A stretch of DNA of 64,000 nt from Fennellomyces sp. T-0311 (lineage: Eukaryota; Mucoromycota; Mucoromycetes; Mucorales; Lichtheimiaceae). Of this stretch, positions 35,690-49,934 are shown piece after piece (position 1 is the stretch's first letter; every line of letters begins with the position of its first letter). The notes below the pieces were generated by a model, which did not search any database, was not told where the DNA came from, and worked only from the letters and a program-made list of their open reading frames with translations. The stretch is from assembly GCA_025266875.1 (NCBI GenBank), contig JALLLT010000068.1:62001-126000 (forward strand), in the 5' to 3' direction. The position numbers were made by a program, and so were the translations under genes.

Positions 35690-37498
35690 TGTTTTGAACC
35701 CTTCATTCCGACGCCTTCGTATACCTGCGCTTCTTTACAGTTTTTTCCTTTGAGCGTGGTTTCTTCATCCGCATCCTTTGTAACTTTCTTGGGCGGTCTA
35801 CCACGTCGTTTTTTGGGGTGAGTAATCGTTGTTTGTGTTCTTAATAACTTGGGACTTTTTTGGCTTCCCAGTTTCTTGGATCCTAAAATTTTGAAGGCAA
35901 TGTTTAAATTTCTTACCTCCATCTAAACTTGTGTCATCGTTCACTTCAATCGCCCCAATACCTTGACTATAGTTTTGCGCCTCAGTGATAGAAGCTGACT
36001 TCGCTGAAGTGAAATAAATATCAGTACCACGCGTCTTAAAAAGATAATATATGTCAACGTTTTAGAATGACTTATGTTTATGGACCACCCTTGTACTGCT
36101 GCTTGCTTCAGATGGTGTGGCTCGCTGGTGTGGTATACTCGTGGCAGCTGACTTTTGCTTGTTACCCTTGACCGGCGACTCCTGTTGTATACCTTTGCCT
36201 GCTTTCTGCCGTCGATCTCGCGACTGTAGCCTTTTTGTGACTTTTTGATAGTTCTTGTGTGTTAGATTCAGGTTCCCTTCCATCGCGTTTACTAGAGAGT
36301 TTAGTGTCCAAGGTAGGTAGCTTTTTAAGGTTGCCCTCAACTAACTCCGGAAGATGATCATCACAAAGTAAATCATCTACTTCAAGCAGACCAGGGGTTC
36401 GTAAAGTTCGTCCATCTCCGTGCAGACGCACACTATCGTCGTCGTCGTCGTCGTCGTCGCAAGAAATACTGTCACTATCGCCGTCACTACTGGAGTCGCC
36501 GTTCTGAAAATCCCTTAGCTCATCGTCTTCATCATCACTTGACATCTCCTTAGAAGCATAACTTGATGAACGCGACTGAGGGTTTGCATAAGTGTCACTG
36601 GAACTATAATATTGTTTTTCAATCAAAAAGGTCAAAAAGTGGACAGATAATACCTTTCAGCGGGGGTTGCTCTGGTGTTGGAAGGAGCTTCGGTAGTACT
36701 AGTGATAAAGTTGTATTAATAGTAACTCATGGATGTACGACAACCTACACACACCGATTGCCAGCCATCGCACCTGGGGCTAAAGCAAACAGTAGAAAAG
36801 GTGTTAGTTTTGATGATTAGTGTTTTGCCGTGCTTACTTTCTTTATCCTTTACACCCCAGAATGCTTTACGCATCATCAGCATCGCGCCCCAGCTTTCAA
36901 TGCACGCAACAAGAGGGTACTCCTTACCAACCAGTTTTTCATACATTCCTTCGGCTTCCAGCCGTACTTGTTTTGAAAGATGCTCCCAAGTATTTGATGG
37001 ACTCAAATTGTGATGCGCTCGAATATCAAGAACAAGATCTGCTGTATACATGAGTGCATTACCTTTAAAAGTTGCGTAATACCGATCATGGTAAGGGATA
37101 TTCTGCTTCCTTAAGATGTATTCGCATAGGTACTCGTATTGAGACCAGCGAAATTGGAGCGATGTTCCTTCTCGGACGAGTGGTTGCCTAACATCGCGAG
37201 GGATCTCTACATCTGCGAAAGGATTTTGCGCAGGAGAAGATTGTGGGTAAGATGGAAGCGGTCCTTGCGTGGTTGTAGTTGTGGTCAACGCATCAGCAAA
37301 TTGTAACGCGAAACCTGAACCCTTGTCCTTGAGTTTACTCGTACCTGTTTTTACTTCCTCCAGATCGGTTGACACGGCTAGTTCCAAGCGGATGAGTCGC
37401 TGATCAACCGCAGCAAATCCGTCGGTAACGCACTTCTTGAATTCGCCAATGGTTTGGAGAAACGTTGATAAAAGCCTTGTCGTTGTGTCGTCAGCCAT
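35690..37498 (-). CDS. Unknown AT-hook protein carried by the 2.7 kb element
   Basis: I do not recognise the family. Exon 1 starts at 37498 (MADDTTTRLLSTFLQTIGEF) and encodes a helical N-terminus, a Thr/Pro linker, and a folded-looking segment (FRWSQYEYLCEYILRKQNIP, then KEYPLVACIESWGAM). It ends near 36837 at a GTAAGC donor. A short exon from about 36778, another (about 36701-36658, TTEAPSNTRATPAE) and a third from 36609 join in phase. The third encodes a Ser/Asp-rich stretch with eight consecutive Asp (cgt/tcg repeat near 36435). A Lys/Arg-rich segment follows. The last exons read DDTSLDGGSKKLGSQKSPK, over a clean 34-base intron at about 35892-35925, then the AT-hook KKRRGRPPKK. Frame between 36300 and 36160 is unresolved. 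The acidic middle and AT-hook end suggest a chromatin- or DNA-binding protein. It could act on the element ends. No transposase-like catalytic motif is visible. Confidence 0.6.
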
Positions 37499-37948
37499 CG
37501 GTTTGAATGTTGTAGCAGAAAAAGTACAAAAAATAACAGCTGCGCGAATTTGTTTCTGGTAGTGACAGATAACGACGGAAATTTAGGAATAGGCAGTAGG
37601 ATGTTTAAGGAAGGTGTTACCTACGGAGGAACGGGCCGAGAATCTATTGTCAGAATGAATATCTGAGTAGACACAGGTGATCCGGGCAAGAGAGGGCTTA
37701 CGAAAGAGCAGCGACAATATTTTGGCGAAAAGTTCCTGTCATTTGCAGAATTACAGAGCTAACGAGAGTCAACGGACCTTGGCCGTACAAGACAGGTAGT
37801 AGCCCCAAGCGACACGTAGTAGTTGCGGCTAACGACTTAATTGGATTTGCAGGACGTGCAAAAGGTATAGGCACCACGGAATATTTCTACTGTTCGCATC
37901 AGTAGCATAACAGCTGTTTTGAAATGCCTCCGACATATATATATCTCG

Positions 37949-37996
37949 CGAATATTTTCTAAATATCTGAATATCTGCTTAATATATTTTGAATAT
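37949..37996 (+). repeat. Subterminal gaatat repeats, right side
   Basis: Several gaatat units are present, including one exact TTTTGAATAT (37987-37996) and the 19-base match to 35502-35520. Their position just inside the terminal repeat would suit binding sites for an element-encoded protein. Confidence 0.7.
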
Positions 37997-38037
37997 TTGT
38001 GAATACATGAATTTTCTGAAAATATAATTTAAAAACT

Positions 38038-38070
38038 TGAATATATCCTGAATTTATTTTTTCCATGGTG
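38038..38070 (-). repeat. Right terminal inverted repeat of the 2.7 kb element
   Basis: This is the inverted partner of 35384-35416, and is followed by CAC at 38071-38073. Confidence 0.75.
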
Positions 38071-40445
38071 CACAGTGCAGCTGGAAGGTACCACTTCCAA
38101 ATTAAAGCAACCACCGAAGAGTATCAAAGAAATTATCGTTGCGTTATAGAGAAGGCAAAACTTTACCGTATTCACCTGTCTGAACATTGTATTTCTCACA
38201 TTTCCTGGGCAAGTTCTTTTTAAAGTTGACCGGCGTGAACAATGTATGTAGGCGGTTTCTAGTTCATCGTACAGCAAAAGCTTATTTCAATGCCGGATGG
38301 TAATAGGTGTAGCGATACTGATGGTCCCAATAGAGGATATAATGCCCATGAAGATGGTACAAGAAGCCTGTTGCGTTGGTGTGAAAAATGGATATTGTTT
38401 TGAAAGGCCATCATTTTCCTCAGCACGGTTCCACTTTAAAATATGGGAAGGCCACAGGAGTCTATAATATTGTCGAATGTCTTGCCACAAGTGGCATTGT
38501 ATGCATTCGTAAACATTAAACTACATGTTTTTGTATGTCATGATTGTGGGTACTTACTCTATGGGCAGTTCTGATACGTAACAGAGTCGCTTTGTAAACA
38601 CATGGTATTTACTCGCTAAACTTGTTGTATAGCATTTCTAAGCTTTTTTGATAATTGGTAATAGTGGCGGTTGTGGAGTTTCTGTTGTTAGCTTACTCTA
38701 ACAAAGCCCTCTCAACTGTCCCGCCAGGGAAAAGAATTGGTTGGATCGGCTGCGGAGTAGCAGATGGAAGTATTAGCGTGACGGTACAGATATGTAGCAA
38801 CTTTGAAAGTTCATTCTCGCCCTTTTGGTTTCACAGCCACAAGGTAACTGTAAGCCGCCAAATCTCATGTCGAAACGGCGTATTCTCCCATCTTTGTTTG
38901 CTTATACTTGAATGCTAGTTTATTGGACGTTTTACGAACGAATTAATGTGATAATGTAATTAAGCACACTCTTCACTCTTTCCGAAAATTGTTGGCTGTG
39001 GCGGAATGAATCATCCTTGGCCGGTAGAATTATGGGTTTTTGTTCTTTTTTCCAATAGGGATGTGGTCAATCGTTGAATGAGAACTGGGACATGTTGAAT
39101 GATATTTGACGTGCTGGTATACTCTATGGAAATTCGAGGACCGAATATGTCATGCGGCATGTGCTCGTCATATGCAAATACTTTGTCACGAAATCTACGA
39201 ACTGCTTTTTGTTGCTTAAGTGGATGTCTACAATATACCATGTTATACGTAGGTCATACAACAAGTTAGTCCAATCGCATTCGAAAGCATCATTACACGT
39301 CAAAATGGGCAGCTTTCGGATCTATCACTGGTAAAGAAGCCTGATATTTCAGGATTCTTTGAACTGGCTTGATTACCTTTGCCATGAAAACTATTTGAAC
39401 AGTATTTAACCCTATAAAATACTCTTTTCTTGTAAACGATGGATAATCAACAGAGTATAGCGACCCATCACACTACCATCACTATGCTTTTTTCGATGCA
39501 TAGTGTGCCACCGTTCTCACAATATAATAGTTGGTTTTAGCTCTTTGACCTGTACCTTTAGCTAACAATGATGATGGCAGTTTTGATGACATACCGAGCT
39601 ATACCGACTCATGGGAATTGGTACCTTTAACTCTCAGGTTGATGACAGGCTTCAGGTATTGGTACTCAAAAAGATCGCTTTAAATCTCTTCATATATACA
39701 CAAATGTATGTTTAGAACACGCCCATTGTCAGTACTATAGACACTCAAAGTCGTTGTAGTAAGGTATCACCCAAAACGCAGTACGAGAAAAGCAAAGTAT
39801 GTAAAAAATGTACAGTAGAGAACAAAAAAGACGGCAAAATTGAGTTTGCCATCATCAAGAAGTACCGACCATACTGTGTGGTGCGTATTTGGCATCCAAT
39901 AAAGGAGGTTCTTTGAGGATCGGTTGTTATTTAAAAATAGTATATAAAGCTGATATACACAAGTAAACTACATATTACCGCGCTATAGATTACAATGCTA
40001 TCCTTGGAAAAGGGACGCTGCATGATGAAACGTCCATGTTATGCATCGACGGACAGATGAATGGGCAACTGCAGAATAAGCTTGGCGTGAAGCTAATCGG
40101 TAAAAATAATCCTTTGTTGCGTCTAAAAATACGATACATGTAATAGCAATATGCGGTTGAAAAGAAGGACTACAATTATTCGACGGAAACAGCAAGTGTT
40201 ATATTTACTAACACTGATAGGTTTCTCACAAGGTAGGTAACCATTGACATAATTCTATAGACACGATCGTGGGCATTTTTATATGTCAAAATAGTGTTAG
40301 TCGTGTCCCATGATATACGGACTCATTGTTCAGAGAAAAAAAAGAAAGAAAAAGGAAAGCATCAAAACAACGCAATCCAATATAAAAAAGAACAAGATGC
40401 CTCCTCTTTCCTACACTATAATCCGAGCTATATATATATATATAT
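38071..40445. other. Gene-poor tract, no supported gene
   Basis: The reading frames present are under 90 codons and lack domains. A (TA)n run at 40432-40446 directly precedes the next gene. Confidence 0.5.
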
Positions 40446-41620
40446 ATGTATGACTTTGACGACAAGAAGTACGATTATAAAGCAGCGATTGAGCTCAAGA
40501 AAAAAGAAGCTACTGCACTAGCGAAGAAGCATCATGCCAAACGTATGTCAGAAGTTGTAACACAAGTAATCACACGAAGCTTACCCCTTTAAATTTTTTC
40601 CCAAGCATCGATGAACTTTGTGTTTGATACTGTGGAAGATGCTGGCTTGTTTGCAAAGTCGGTGATCCAGAACAAAGAGAGAGGCAAGGCATTCAAGGCG
40701 GCAGAATCGTTTTTGTACCCAAGACCAAGCAAGGATTTAACGAGGGATTACAGTGAGAAGTGTGTCATACTTTGATAGCTTGCCATTTTTGTCCGGTCAT
40801 GTAAACATTAAACTGAAAAGATGATCAATGCTGTTGTTTGTTTCCATTGCTGCTCTTTCCTCCCCCACTTTTCTTTTTTTCTTAATAATGAATAGACGGC
40901 AGAGACGGCATTCTGAAGGAGATGCCATCGCACGACGTAGTCATAATGAACAAGATGATGAAGAGGTAGATACACCAAGTTTCTGTTTTTGCTGGGAATC
41001 TCGACTTTTTGATCACCAAAAACAAAAAGAAGCCACCGCCTTATACAGAATTTCCCAATGACGATGAGTATCGTCCCAAGAAACGACGACGACGGTGGTC
41101 ATTTACTGGGCTAATGAAACGGATCAAGCCTAGCAAATTGATCTCGTTTGCGCGTAACAACAACAGCAGCAACCGATCTATACGCACTGTGCTATCTACG
41201 AGTCCGACGGGAGATGTGCTGGATGAACAGCAGCAACGAGATATTCTCCACCAACTGCACACCGGCGAAGAAAGGACAAGTTTACGTGGAGGACATCGGG
41301 CAGAAGCAGCACGGGTCGCAGGGCTTGAAAGGATATGGGTGTTTCGACTTGAACAAGAACAGTCGGAACAACCGGCGGTGTGGACGACGTTTGATTATCA
41401 CAACCAGATGACACTGACGCATCAGCAGGATTCAGACAAGGGGATCGAGGTGTTTGATTCACATATTCGACAGGGACAGCTACCTGTCCTGGTAGTGCCG
41501 CGGCGTCAACGCGGCTACTATCCAATGGATATTACCGGCAATGCGATTGTTACTTTGGAAATTGCATGTTTGCCTAATACGCAAGATATTCAGTTTGTCT
41601 ATCGTCAATACTCTCCATAA
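40446..41620 (+). CDS. Unknown fungal protein, basic N-terminal half and possible WWE-like C-terminus
   Basis: Not recognised. I read exon 1 from 40446 (MYDFDDKKYDYKAAIELKKK, Lys-rich helix), a GTATGT intron at about 40542-40605, and exon 2 to about 40751 (SMNFVFDTVEDAGLFAKSVI...). A GTGAGA intron leads to a short exon from about 40897 (NGRDGILKEMPSHDVVIMNK), and the last exon ends at 41620. The exon 3 to exon 4 junction near 40972-41027 is in a plausible place but I could not fix it in phase. The last exon has a basic patch (KKRRRRW), then a segment with spaced aromatics (IWVFRLEQEQ ... VWTTFDYHNQMTL ... VLVVPRRQRGYYPMD) vaguely like a WWE domain. The stop lies only 29 bases before the start of the phosphopantetheinyl transferase. 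Function unknown. Confidence 0.55.
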
Positions 41621-41649
41621 AAGAAAACCGATATTTTTGGGCTTCCGTC

Positions 41650-42625
41650 ATGATCTTGTTGGCATTGAATGTGCGTCAAGTGTTTACCGAATCCAGCCAG
41701 GTAACGAAGGGAACGATAAACCGAATGCGGTCCATATGAATGCGAGAAACAGTTTGTCGAGGCATTAGGTTGGTTGCAAACAAGTGACCATGACAAAGTG
41801 ATGCGACACAAGTTTGAAAACGATCGAAGGTTGGCGTTGGCAAGTCAGCTGTTGCGACGATACGCGTTTGTTAATTACTATGGAATGACTTGGGATGAAC
41901 TGGAGTTTGGTCAGGCACAACAAGGTGGAAAACCCACTTTATTGGTAAGGAGTGGGGGAGAGGAAAGACAGGGCCTGTTTTTTTTACTCAGAAAGAACCA
42001 TATGAAAGCGACACGATGGCTACGACTTTAACGTGTCACATCATGGTGATTGGGTAACGTTGGTGGCCACGGATCAGGGTCATCAAGTTGGCATTGACGT
42101 TGTGTGCACAGACAGCATACCATCGATGTCTGCCGACGATATCATTGACGGATTTGCTCCTCAAGTAAGCAGATTATTTGTTTGGCGATCAAGGCGATAA
42201 CGCTTCCAAAAAGCTGGCACAGGAAGAATATGCCATGCTGAAAGCAGATCCACATCCGACTGAGGCGTTCTATGCGATATGGGCGCTCAAGGAAAGCTAC
42301 GTCAAGGCACGGGGGATCGGGCTGTACATGGAGCTGGACCAGCTACAGTTTCGAAACGACCAGAGCAAGGTAAGAGAAATGAGGCAATTCCAAAAAAAAA
42401 AGAACGAGCGACAAACCATAAAAGTAGATTGAGCTGGTTGGTCAGCCAGAATGGCACTTTCGATTAAATTGGCTGGATGACAAGACGCTATGTGCCGTGT
42501 GCGCGTCGTCTAAGCAACTGGGAGCAGGTCAGCTTATCGGCGACAGTGCGCCCACTATGCAGCATCCATTCACGCTGGTGACCTTTTCAGACGTATCCAG
42601 AGCTTCTTTACCGCCACCACCATAG
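41650..42625 (+). CDS. 4'-phosphopantetheinyl transferase (AASDHPPT / Lys5 type)
   Basis: The enzyme moves the phosphopantetheine arm of CoA onto a serine of carrier proteins; in fungi this activates alpha-aminoadipate reductase (lysine synthesis) and other carrier domains. I read five exons, 41650-41700, 41753-41944, 42009-42164, 42223-42369 and 42428-42625, all in phase, for 247 residues. Markers are MILLALNVRQVF at the start, LLRRYAFVNYYGMTWDELEF, FNVSHHGDWVTLVA, the metal-binding VGIDVVC motif, and the catalytic FYAIWALKESYVKARGIGL. The C-terminal FTLVTFSDVSRASLP matches the position of the end of animal AASDHPPT. The start of exon 4 is less certain. The upstream gene ends 29 bases before the ATG, very close for a eukaryotic pair on one strand. 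Confidence 0.88.
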
Positions 42626-42757
42626 TCTATCACGTGGTACGAGATATTATCTCTCTCCCCCCTTTCTTTTTCCCTTGTGTGCCAAAGTTTCACGACACAA
42701 ACGCAAAGTGAAAAAAAATACAACATAAAACAGTACTTGTTCCACTATTAATCTCCC

Positions 42758-43738
42758 ATGGGATGCTGTGTCTCTCGAGCCGCCGACGACGATGAAAATC
42801 CCCAAACCACTGTCGCCGGAGGTGCGAGTCCTTGCTCACAACAATTAAACAGCTCAATCTAACCCTCCATTACCAGGAAAACCGTTTAAACGCACCGGCC
42901 TCAGCTGGACAGCCGACACGCCGCTTACTCAAGCACAATTAGAGAGTCAGCGTACGATATTTTGGGACACTGCGCCTAGTTACGAGGTTCGTCTCTATCA
43001 CTGTTGTTGTCCATTGTGTCTTGATGAAAAAAAAAACTGTAGGGTCGTCCGGAAATTTGGCAAGCACTTCATGCAGCAATGACTTCACCGGACATTCGTA
43101 TGGCACAGTCCATCTTGGACGCCGCAAACATTATTATTCCCACCGGTAACCCGTCTGAAGGATGTTACGATGGTAACGGCAGATCCGTTGTTATATCTCT
43201 TTCATTTACTTAACGGGATCGATTAGAGCTTGGCAACCGATATGTGATACCAATGTATTGTCTTGTGGATCCGACGAACGTGATCGTTCCAGAGGATGAT
43301 GACGATCCGCATCACGACGATACGGCGGGGATGATCGCATCCACCTCTGTGCCGGCACAGACCAAGGATGATGATGACGATGATCAGCCCGAGGAAGAAA
43401 AGAAGCCTGCGATCACCACTACCACCACAACAACGACCATCTCACCCGACATGACCGCAACAGCACTCATCCCCATCACCGTGCGACTGTCGACGGCGCA
43501 GGACATCAAGGTGGACATTAGCAGGACCGATGAAACGGTTGCGTCGTTGCGAACGCGCATCTACATGCAGTCGGCCAACATTTCACCACAGACGCACACC
43601 ATCCGGCTGATCTACCTGGGACGCATTTTGCAGGAGGAGGATAGGATTGTATGCGAAGGCGAGACGATACCGGAACCGCGACCCGTGGTGATTGCCAGCG
43701 GTGCAGTGATCCAAGCCTTGGTATCCAAAAAACAATAA
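42758..43738 (+). CDS. Ubiquitin domain-containing protein, UBTD1/2 (DC-UbP) family
   Basis: The start MGCCVSRA carries a Gly2 suited to N-myristoylation and adjacent cysteines suited to palmitoylation, as in animal UBTD proteins (MGNC..), so membrane attachment is likely. The N-terminal UBTD domain spans PFKRTGLSWTADTPLTQAQL, FWDTAPSYEGRPEIWQALHA, AQSILDAANIIIPTG, and CYDELGNRYVIPMYCL. After an acidic, Thr-rich linker, the C-terminal ubiquitin-like domain runs from ITVRLSTAQDIKVDI to about residue 275. Introns lie at 42822-42876, about 42986-43041 and about 43172-43226, giving about 280 residues. UBTD proteins regulate E2/E3 pairs and membrane traffic in animals; the fungal role is inferred. 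It has compact spacing with the genes on both sides. Confidence 0.9.
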
Positions 43739-43969
43739 TTTTGTGCTGTGTGTGTGATTAACTCTCTTGTCTTTAATAACGTCGACTCTCCAAACTCAAA
43801 TATATAAGCTTTTTGTGTATATGTGTGTGTGTGTGCAGATCAGTGGTGTGCCATAGCTAGCACAAGATATACTGCTAATTATGCAGCTCGCTTGACTATA
43901 AAAAAAAGTACACACGCGTATTTTAATCGCGAAAAATTACACGCGACAAAAGCTCTCATTTTCCGACCA

Positions 43970-46303
43970 ATGGACCATCGACGATTCACAACGGGAGTCT
44001 CATCAAGGACGCAGCATGGAGGCATCAAGCGAACACTTGCTTCTGGAGCAGCCACACCGTCGAAATTACCTCGAGTTTCTATCGCAACATCACACCAACC
44101 GTTAGGCCCACGACGAAACAATCAGGTCGCTCCAAAAGTCAACACAGCCTCCGTGCTTTCATCGCAATCATCTTCACAACCCACGGAACAAAATGTGCAG
44201 CCATCGAGGTAGACTTTAATCTTTCTAGCAATTAGCAGTAGCATATATGTTTACCAGTTGATTATAGGCGAATCAGTACGTTGAATCGACCTTCGTTTGT
44301 TGTTGCCACCGCCACGACCACTGATCGACCCCCCAACATCAAATTGCATACGGACCCTCGTCCGATCCGCGATCCCGAGTTTCAGAAATCGGCCATGCGA
44401 ACTATTATTCGATATCTGAACGACACAGGCTACGGTCCTGTCACGGTTCAGGCCCTGCGTGGATTGTCCTATCGTACCTTTCAGCAGATCTTTAAATTCC
44501 TTCATCTACGCCTTTCACCGCGATACATCTATCCCGACAAGTTCGAGGATGTGTTTATCGATATACTGAAACGGTCCCTCAGATACCCGCTCGCGGATAC
44601 ACTAAGTCCAAAGGCATTGTTCTCCATCGCAGCACCGCATTCGTATCCCTCGTTTCTTGCATTGCTGCTTTGGATGGTCGACGTGTGCAAGGTACTTGTC
44701 AAACTCAGAGAGCACCCTGATCGGTGGTTAATTGTGACGGATACAGTTCTTTGATATAGCCAGTCAACGTTATGCGCATAGCATGCTGGAGGAAGAGGAC
44801 GATGATCCATCAGAGGATTCGAATGTCCTGTTCTTCGTGTATAGCTGGGTGACTTACTGTGCGTTCCTGAATGGTTCCAACGACCATAAGGAATACGATG
44901 ATCGGCTGGCACAGCTATTCGGTAATCATAAAGCCAATTCGTGACAATGTCACTTTCTTATGACTTCTTTTTCCCAATCAGACGAGGGAGAACGCAAGTA
45001 CAACGCGGATATGGCGCGTGAGGACGAAGAGAACCGTGTTCGTCAGGCAAAGCTGGATCAATTGAAGTCTCAAACAGTGAGTTCAACTACTCTGTCTACC
45101 AGAGCGAGATATTAACATGCCGGCAAGAGCCCCAGAGACGAGCAGCTAAGACGACGAAAAGACATGGAGAAGGACATGATTAAATTCGAGGAATACACGG
45201 AAGAAAAGAAGCGAAGGATTGCCAAGTACACGGAATCGGTTTCCAAGATAGAGCACGAGAAACGACTGCTTGGTAAGGATGCACTGCTGCATGGTCCGAG
45301 TCAATGCTGATTAGATCATTTAGAAATACAATGCGCCGAAGTGGAAAAGGAGCATGATTTGGTCCGAAAACGGCTAGAATCCATGGCAGTGTCCCCGGAA
45401 GAAGTTGAGCGGATGCTGCAAGAGCAAATGGATCTGGAAACTGCCATAGTTGACGCACAGACACTTGTTCAGAAGCTGACAAAAGAAAAGAACAATGCCG
45501 AAGCGCTGTATTCCAAACGACTGGCCATGATCGAGCAAGTCAAGAAGACGTACCACGCGCTGCTTGGGACATTGGATATCTCGGTCACCGATGGCATCAC
45601 CCAGCTCGAACTTTCATCGAACGCCTCCATTGCGGAAGAAATGCGCTCTGTGAAACGGGCCGGGACTGTAGGTGTTAAAAGAGACGTGGTATGACTGACA
45701 TGCTAAAATTCGGGGGACGGGAAAAGGGTCGTCTCGAAAGCCTTAAACGACAATACGAAGACTCTTTCAACAAAGCATCCGACCTTTTGACCAAAGCACA
45801 TCAAAAACTCATGACTGTCGAAAACGAGGTAGCTGAGCAGCGGCGCAAAGTAGCTGCATTGAGCGAGAAATTTGAGGAAGCCAAGGAAGCGCACAAGGCA
45901 TCCAAGCAGGTAAAGATGAACAGTCTTTAGAAAGATAAAAGGGGATTCAACTAAACATACGAATTATGTAGCGGTTCCTTGATGAAATAGCAAAATCGAA
46001 TGAGGAGATGGCCAAAAAGAACCGAGAGCTAAAGGATATGAAGCGCATGGCCAAGAATGAACTTTACGACCAACTCAGGCTCGAGAAAAACCTGCGAGAC
46101 ATGTAAAGCTATATCAATTATACTGTATATACACTGCAAAAAGTGACTCACGTTACACATGCAGGATTGTGGAATACAAGGCAAAAGCGGCAACACGACG
46201 CCAGAACATGCTCCACCAAGGCGCTCAGAACATTGACCAGTTAAACAGCATGATATCCCATATTGAAAAGATTAGCCTTTCAAGGAGTTATGAATTAGAA
46301 TAA
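43970..46303 (+). CDS. NDC80: Kinetochore protein NDC80 (HEC1)
   Basis: This is the outer-kinetochore subunit that binds microtubules together with NUF2, SPC24 and SPC25. I start it at the ATG at 43970 (MDHRRFTTGVSSR), which begins a basic, Ser/Thr-rich unstructured tail that Aurora B would phosphorylate in other species. The calponin-homology domain follows: DPEFQKSAMRTIIRYLNDTG, LSYRTFQQIFKFL, SPRYIYPDKFEDVFIDILKR, RYPLADTLSPKALFSIAAPH, and WMVDVCK. After about residue 280 the protein is a long coiled coil with heptads to the end. Seven or so short introns interrupt the gene, for example near 44211-44268, 44693-44745, 44921-44981 and 45910-45971. The product is about 600 residues. It ends tail-to-tail with the gene at 46341. 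No break was seen. Confidence 0.92.
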
Positions 46304-46340
46304 CAAGCATGTTTATTATACAAAAAAAAGGAGGACCCAA

Positions 46341-47135
46341 TCACAAAAGCGGTGTAGCCGTTGCCAGACCAGCAAACAGCTCTACATTATGATGCAGCAC
46401 TTGCTCTCCTATCGACAAGCGATCAAAAGGCTTTTGATGGCGGCGCCATATCAGCAATTCATTTTCGGAATTATCCAAGAGCAGGCGATAAGTTGGCAAA
46501 TGCCGGTACAACCAAGCATTGGACGGGGAGCGCCAGACCCAGATCGAAGCAGCATTAAGTGTTGCAAAGGCCTCAATATCATTGATCATGCGGTCATAAC
46601 GCAGCAAGGGCACCACTCTCCCGTCGCCACTCATGACCACATTATCATGTCGATACCAACAACGCCGCGTTGTCTTTTGTTGCAAAACGGGTCGGCGGGG
46701 TGGTCGGACTTCCAGCAACGAAAACATGCACACCTGCTTGTCGGGCAACAGTCGCTGGTTCGATAAACTGATATGCAGCATGGTCCACTCGTTGGGTCGC
46801 TGAGGATTGGCTACTCCTACAATCACCGGATCCCGTCTTCGTGTCGTTTTTCCCAGTGTGTACCATACTTTGAGTCGATGAAAACCAGCATGTCCCAAAA
46901 GATAATCGCGACTTTGTCGATTGATCAAGATAAGCTCGTTGCTTTGGCAACCGTGTTTAGTAGCTTGGTCAAGTAGTTGTTCACTTTGTGCTATCTCTAT
47001 GGCTATGCATTCGTCTAGGATGCGATAAATGACGTCCCAGATCAATGTGGGCTCGTCCATTGTAGGTACATTCAGAGAAGAAAACCGGCGTGCGAAAAAA
47101 AAGTACCGGGTGCATAATGAAATCGTTGACCTCAT
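46341..47135 (-). CDS. Unknown protein, possible mitochondrial presequence
   Basis: This 264-residue single-exon frame has no domain that I recognise. The N-terminus MRSTISLCTRYFFFARRFSS is rich in Arg, Ser and aromatics without acids, and could target the mitochondrion. An internal Met at residue 26 (MDEPTLIWDVIYRILDECIA) would give a shorter cytosolic form whose start resembles an F-box-like helix pair. The rest is a globular-looking mix with several Trp (VWYTLGKTTRRR, ASIWVWRSPSNAWLYRHLPT). It converges on NDC80 with 37 bases between stops. Similar to fungal F-box-like orphans at best; not assigned. Confidence 0.6.
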   Translation of the reverse strand: MRSTISLCTRYFFFARRFSSLNVPTMDEPTLIWDVIYRILDECIAIEIAQSEQLLDQATKHGCQSNELILINRQSRDYLLGHAGFHRLKVWYTLGKTTRRRDPVIVGVANPQRPNEWTMLHISLSNQRLLPDKQVCMFSLLEVRPPRRPVLQQKTTRRCWYRHDNVVMSGDGRVVPLLRYDRMINDIEAFATLNAASIWVWRSPSNAWLYRHLPTYRLLLDNSENELLIWRRHQKPFDRLSIGEQVLHHNVELFAGLATATPLL

Positions 47136-47252
47136 GATATAACCTTTAGGCTCTATTTCCAGGGGTCTCCGTGGTTACTCACACACTTGCTCGCGTTACA
47201 TGCATCCATGGTAACGCCATTCCATTTTTGCGATATATATATAGCCTTTTTT

Positions 47253-49934
<2,682 letters not shown>

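Larger units (their letters stand above)
35384..38070. mobile_element. 2.7 kb element with 33-bp terminal inverted repeats
   Basis: The left end 35384-35416 and the right end 38038-38070 are inverted copies matching at 31 of 33 bases, starting caccatRgaaaaaataaatt, where R is A on the left and G on the right. Both ends are flanked by CAC (35381-35383 and 38071-38073), a possible 3-bp target duplication. Inside each end are AT-rich subterminal repeats based on TTTTGAATAT. A 3-bp duplication, ends beginning CAC and subterminal repeats recall CACTA/EnSpm elements, but no transposase is seen. The only gene inside encodes an unknown AT-hook protein, so the element may be non-autonomous or of an undescribed type. 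Confidence 0.7.
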
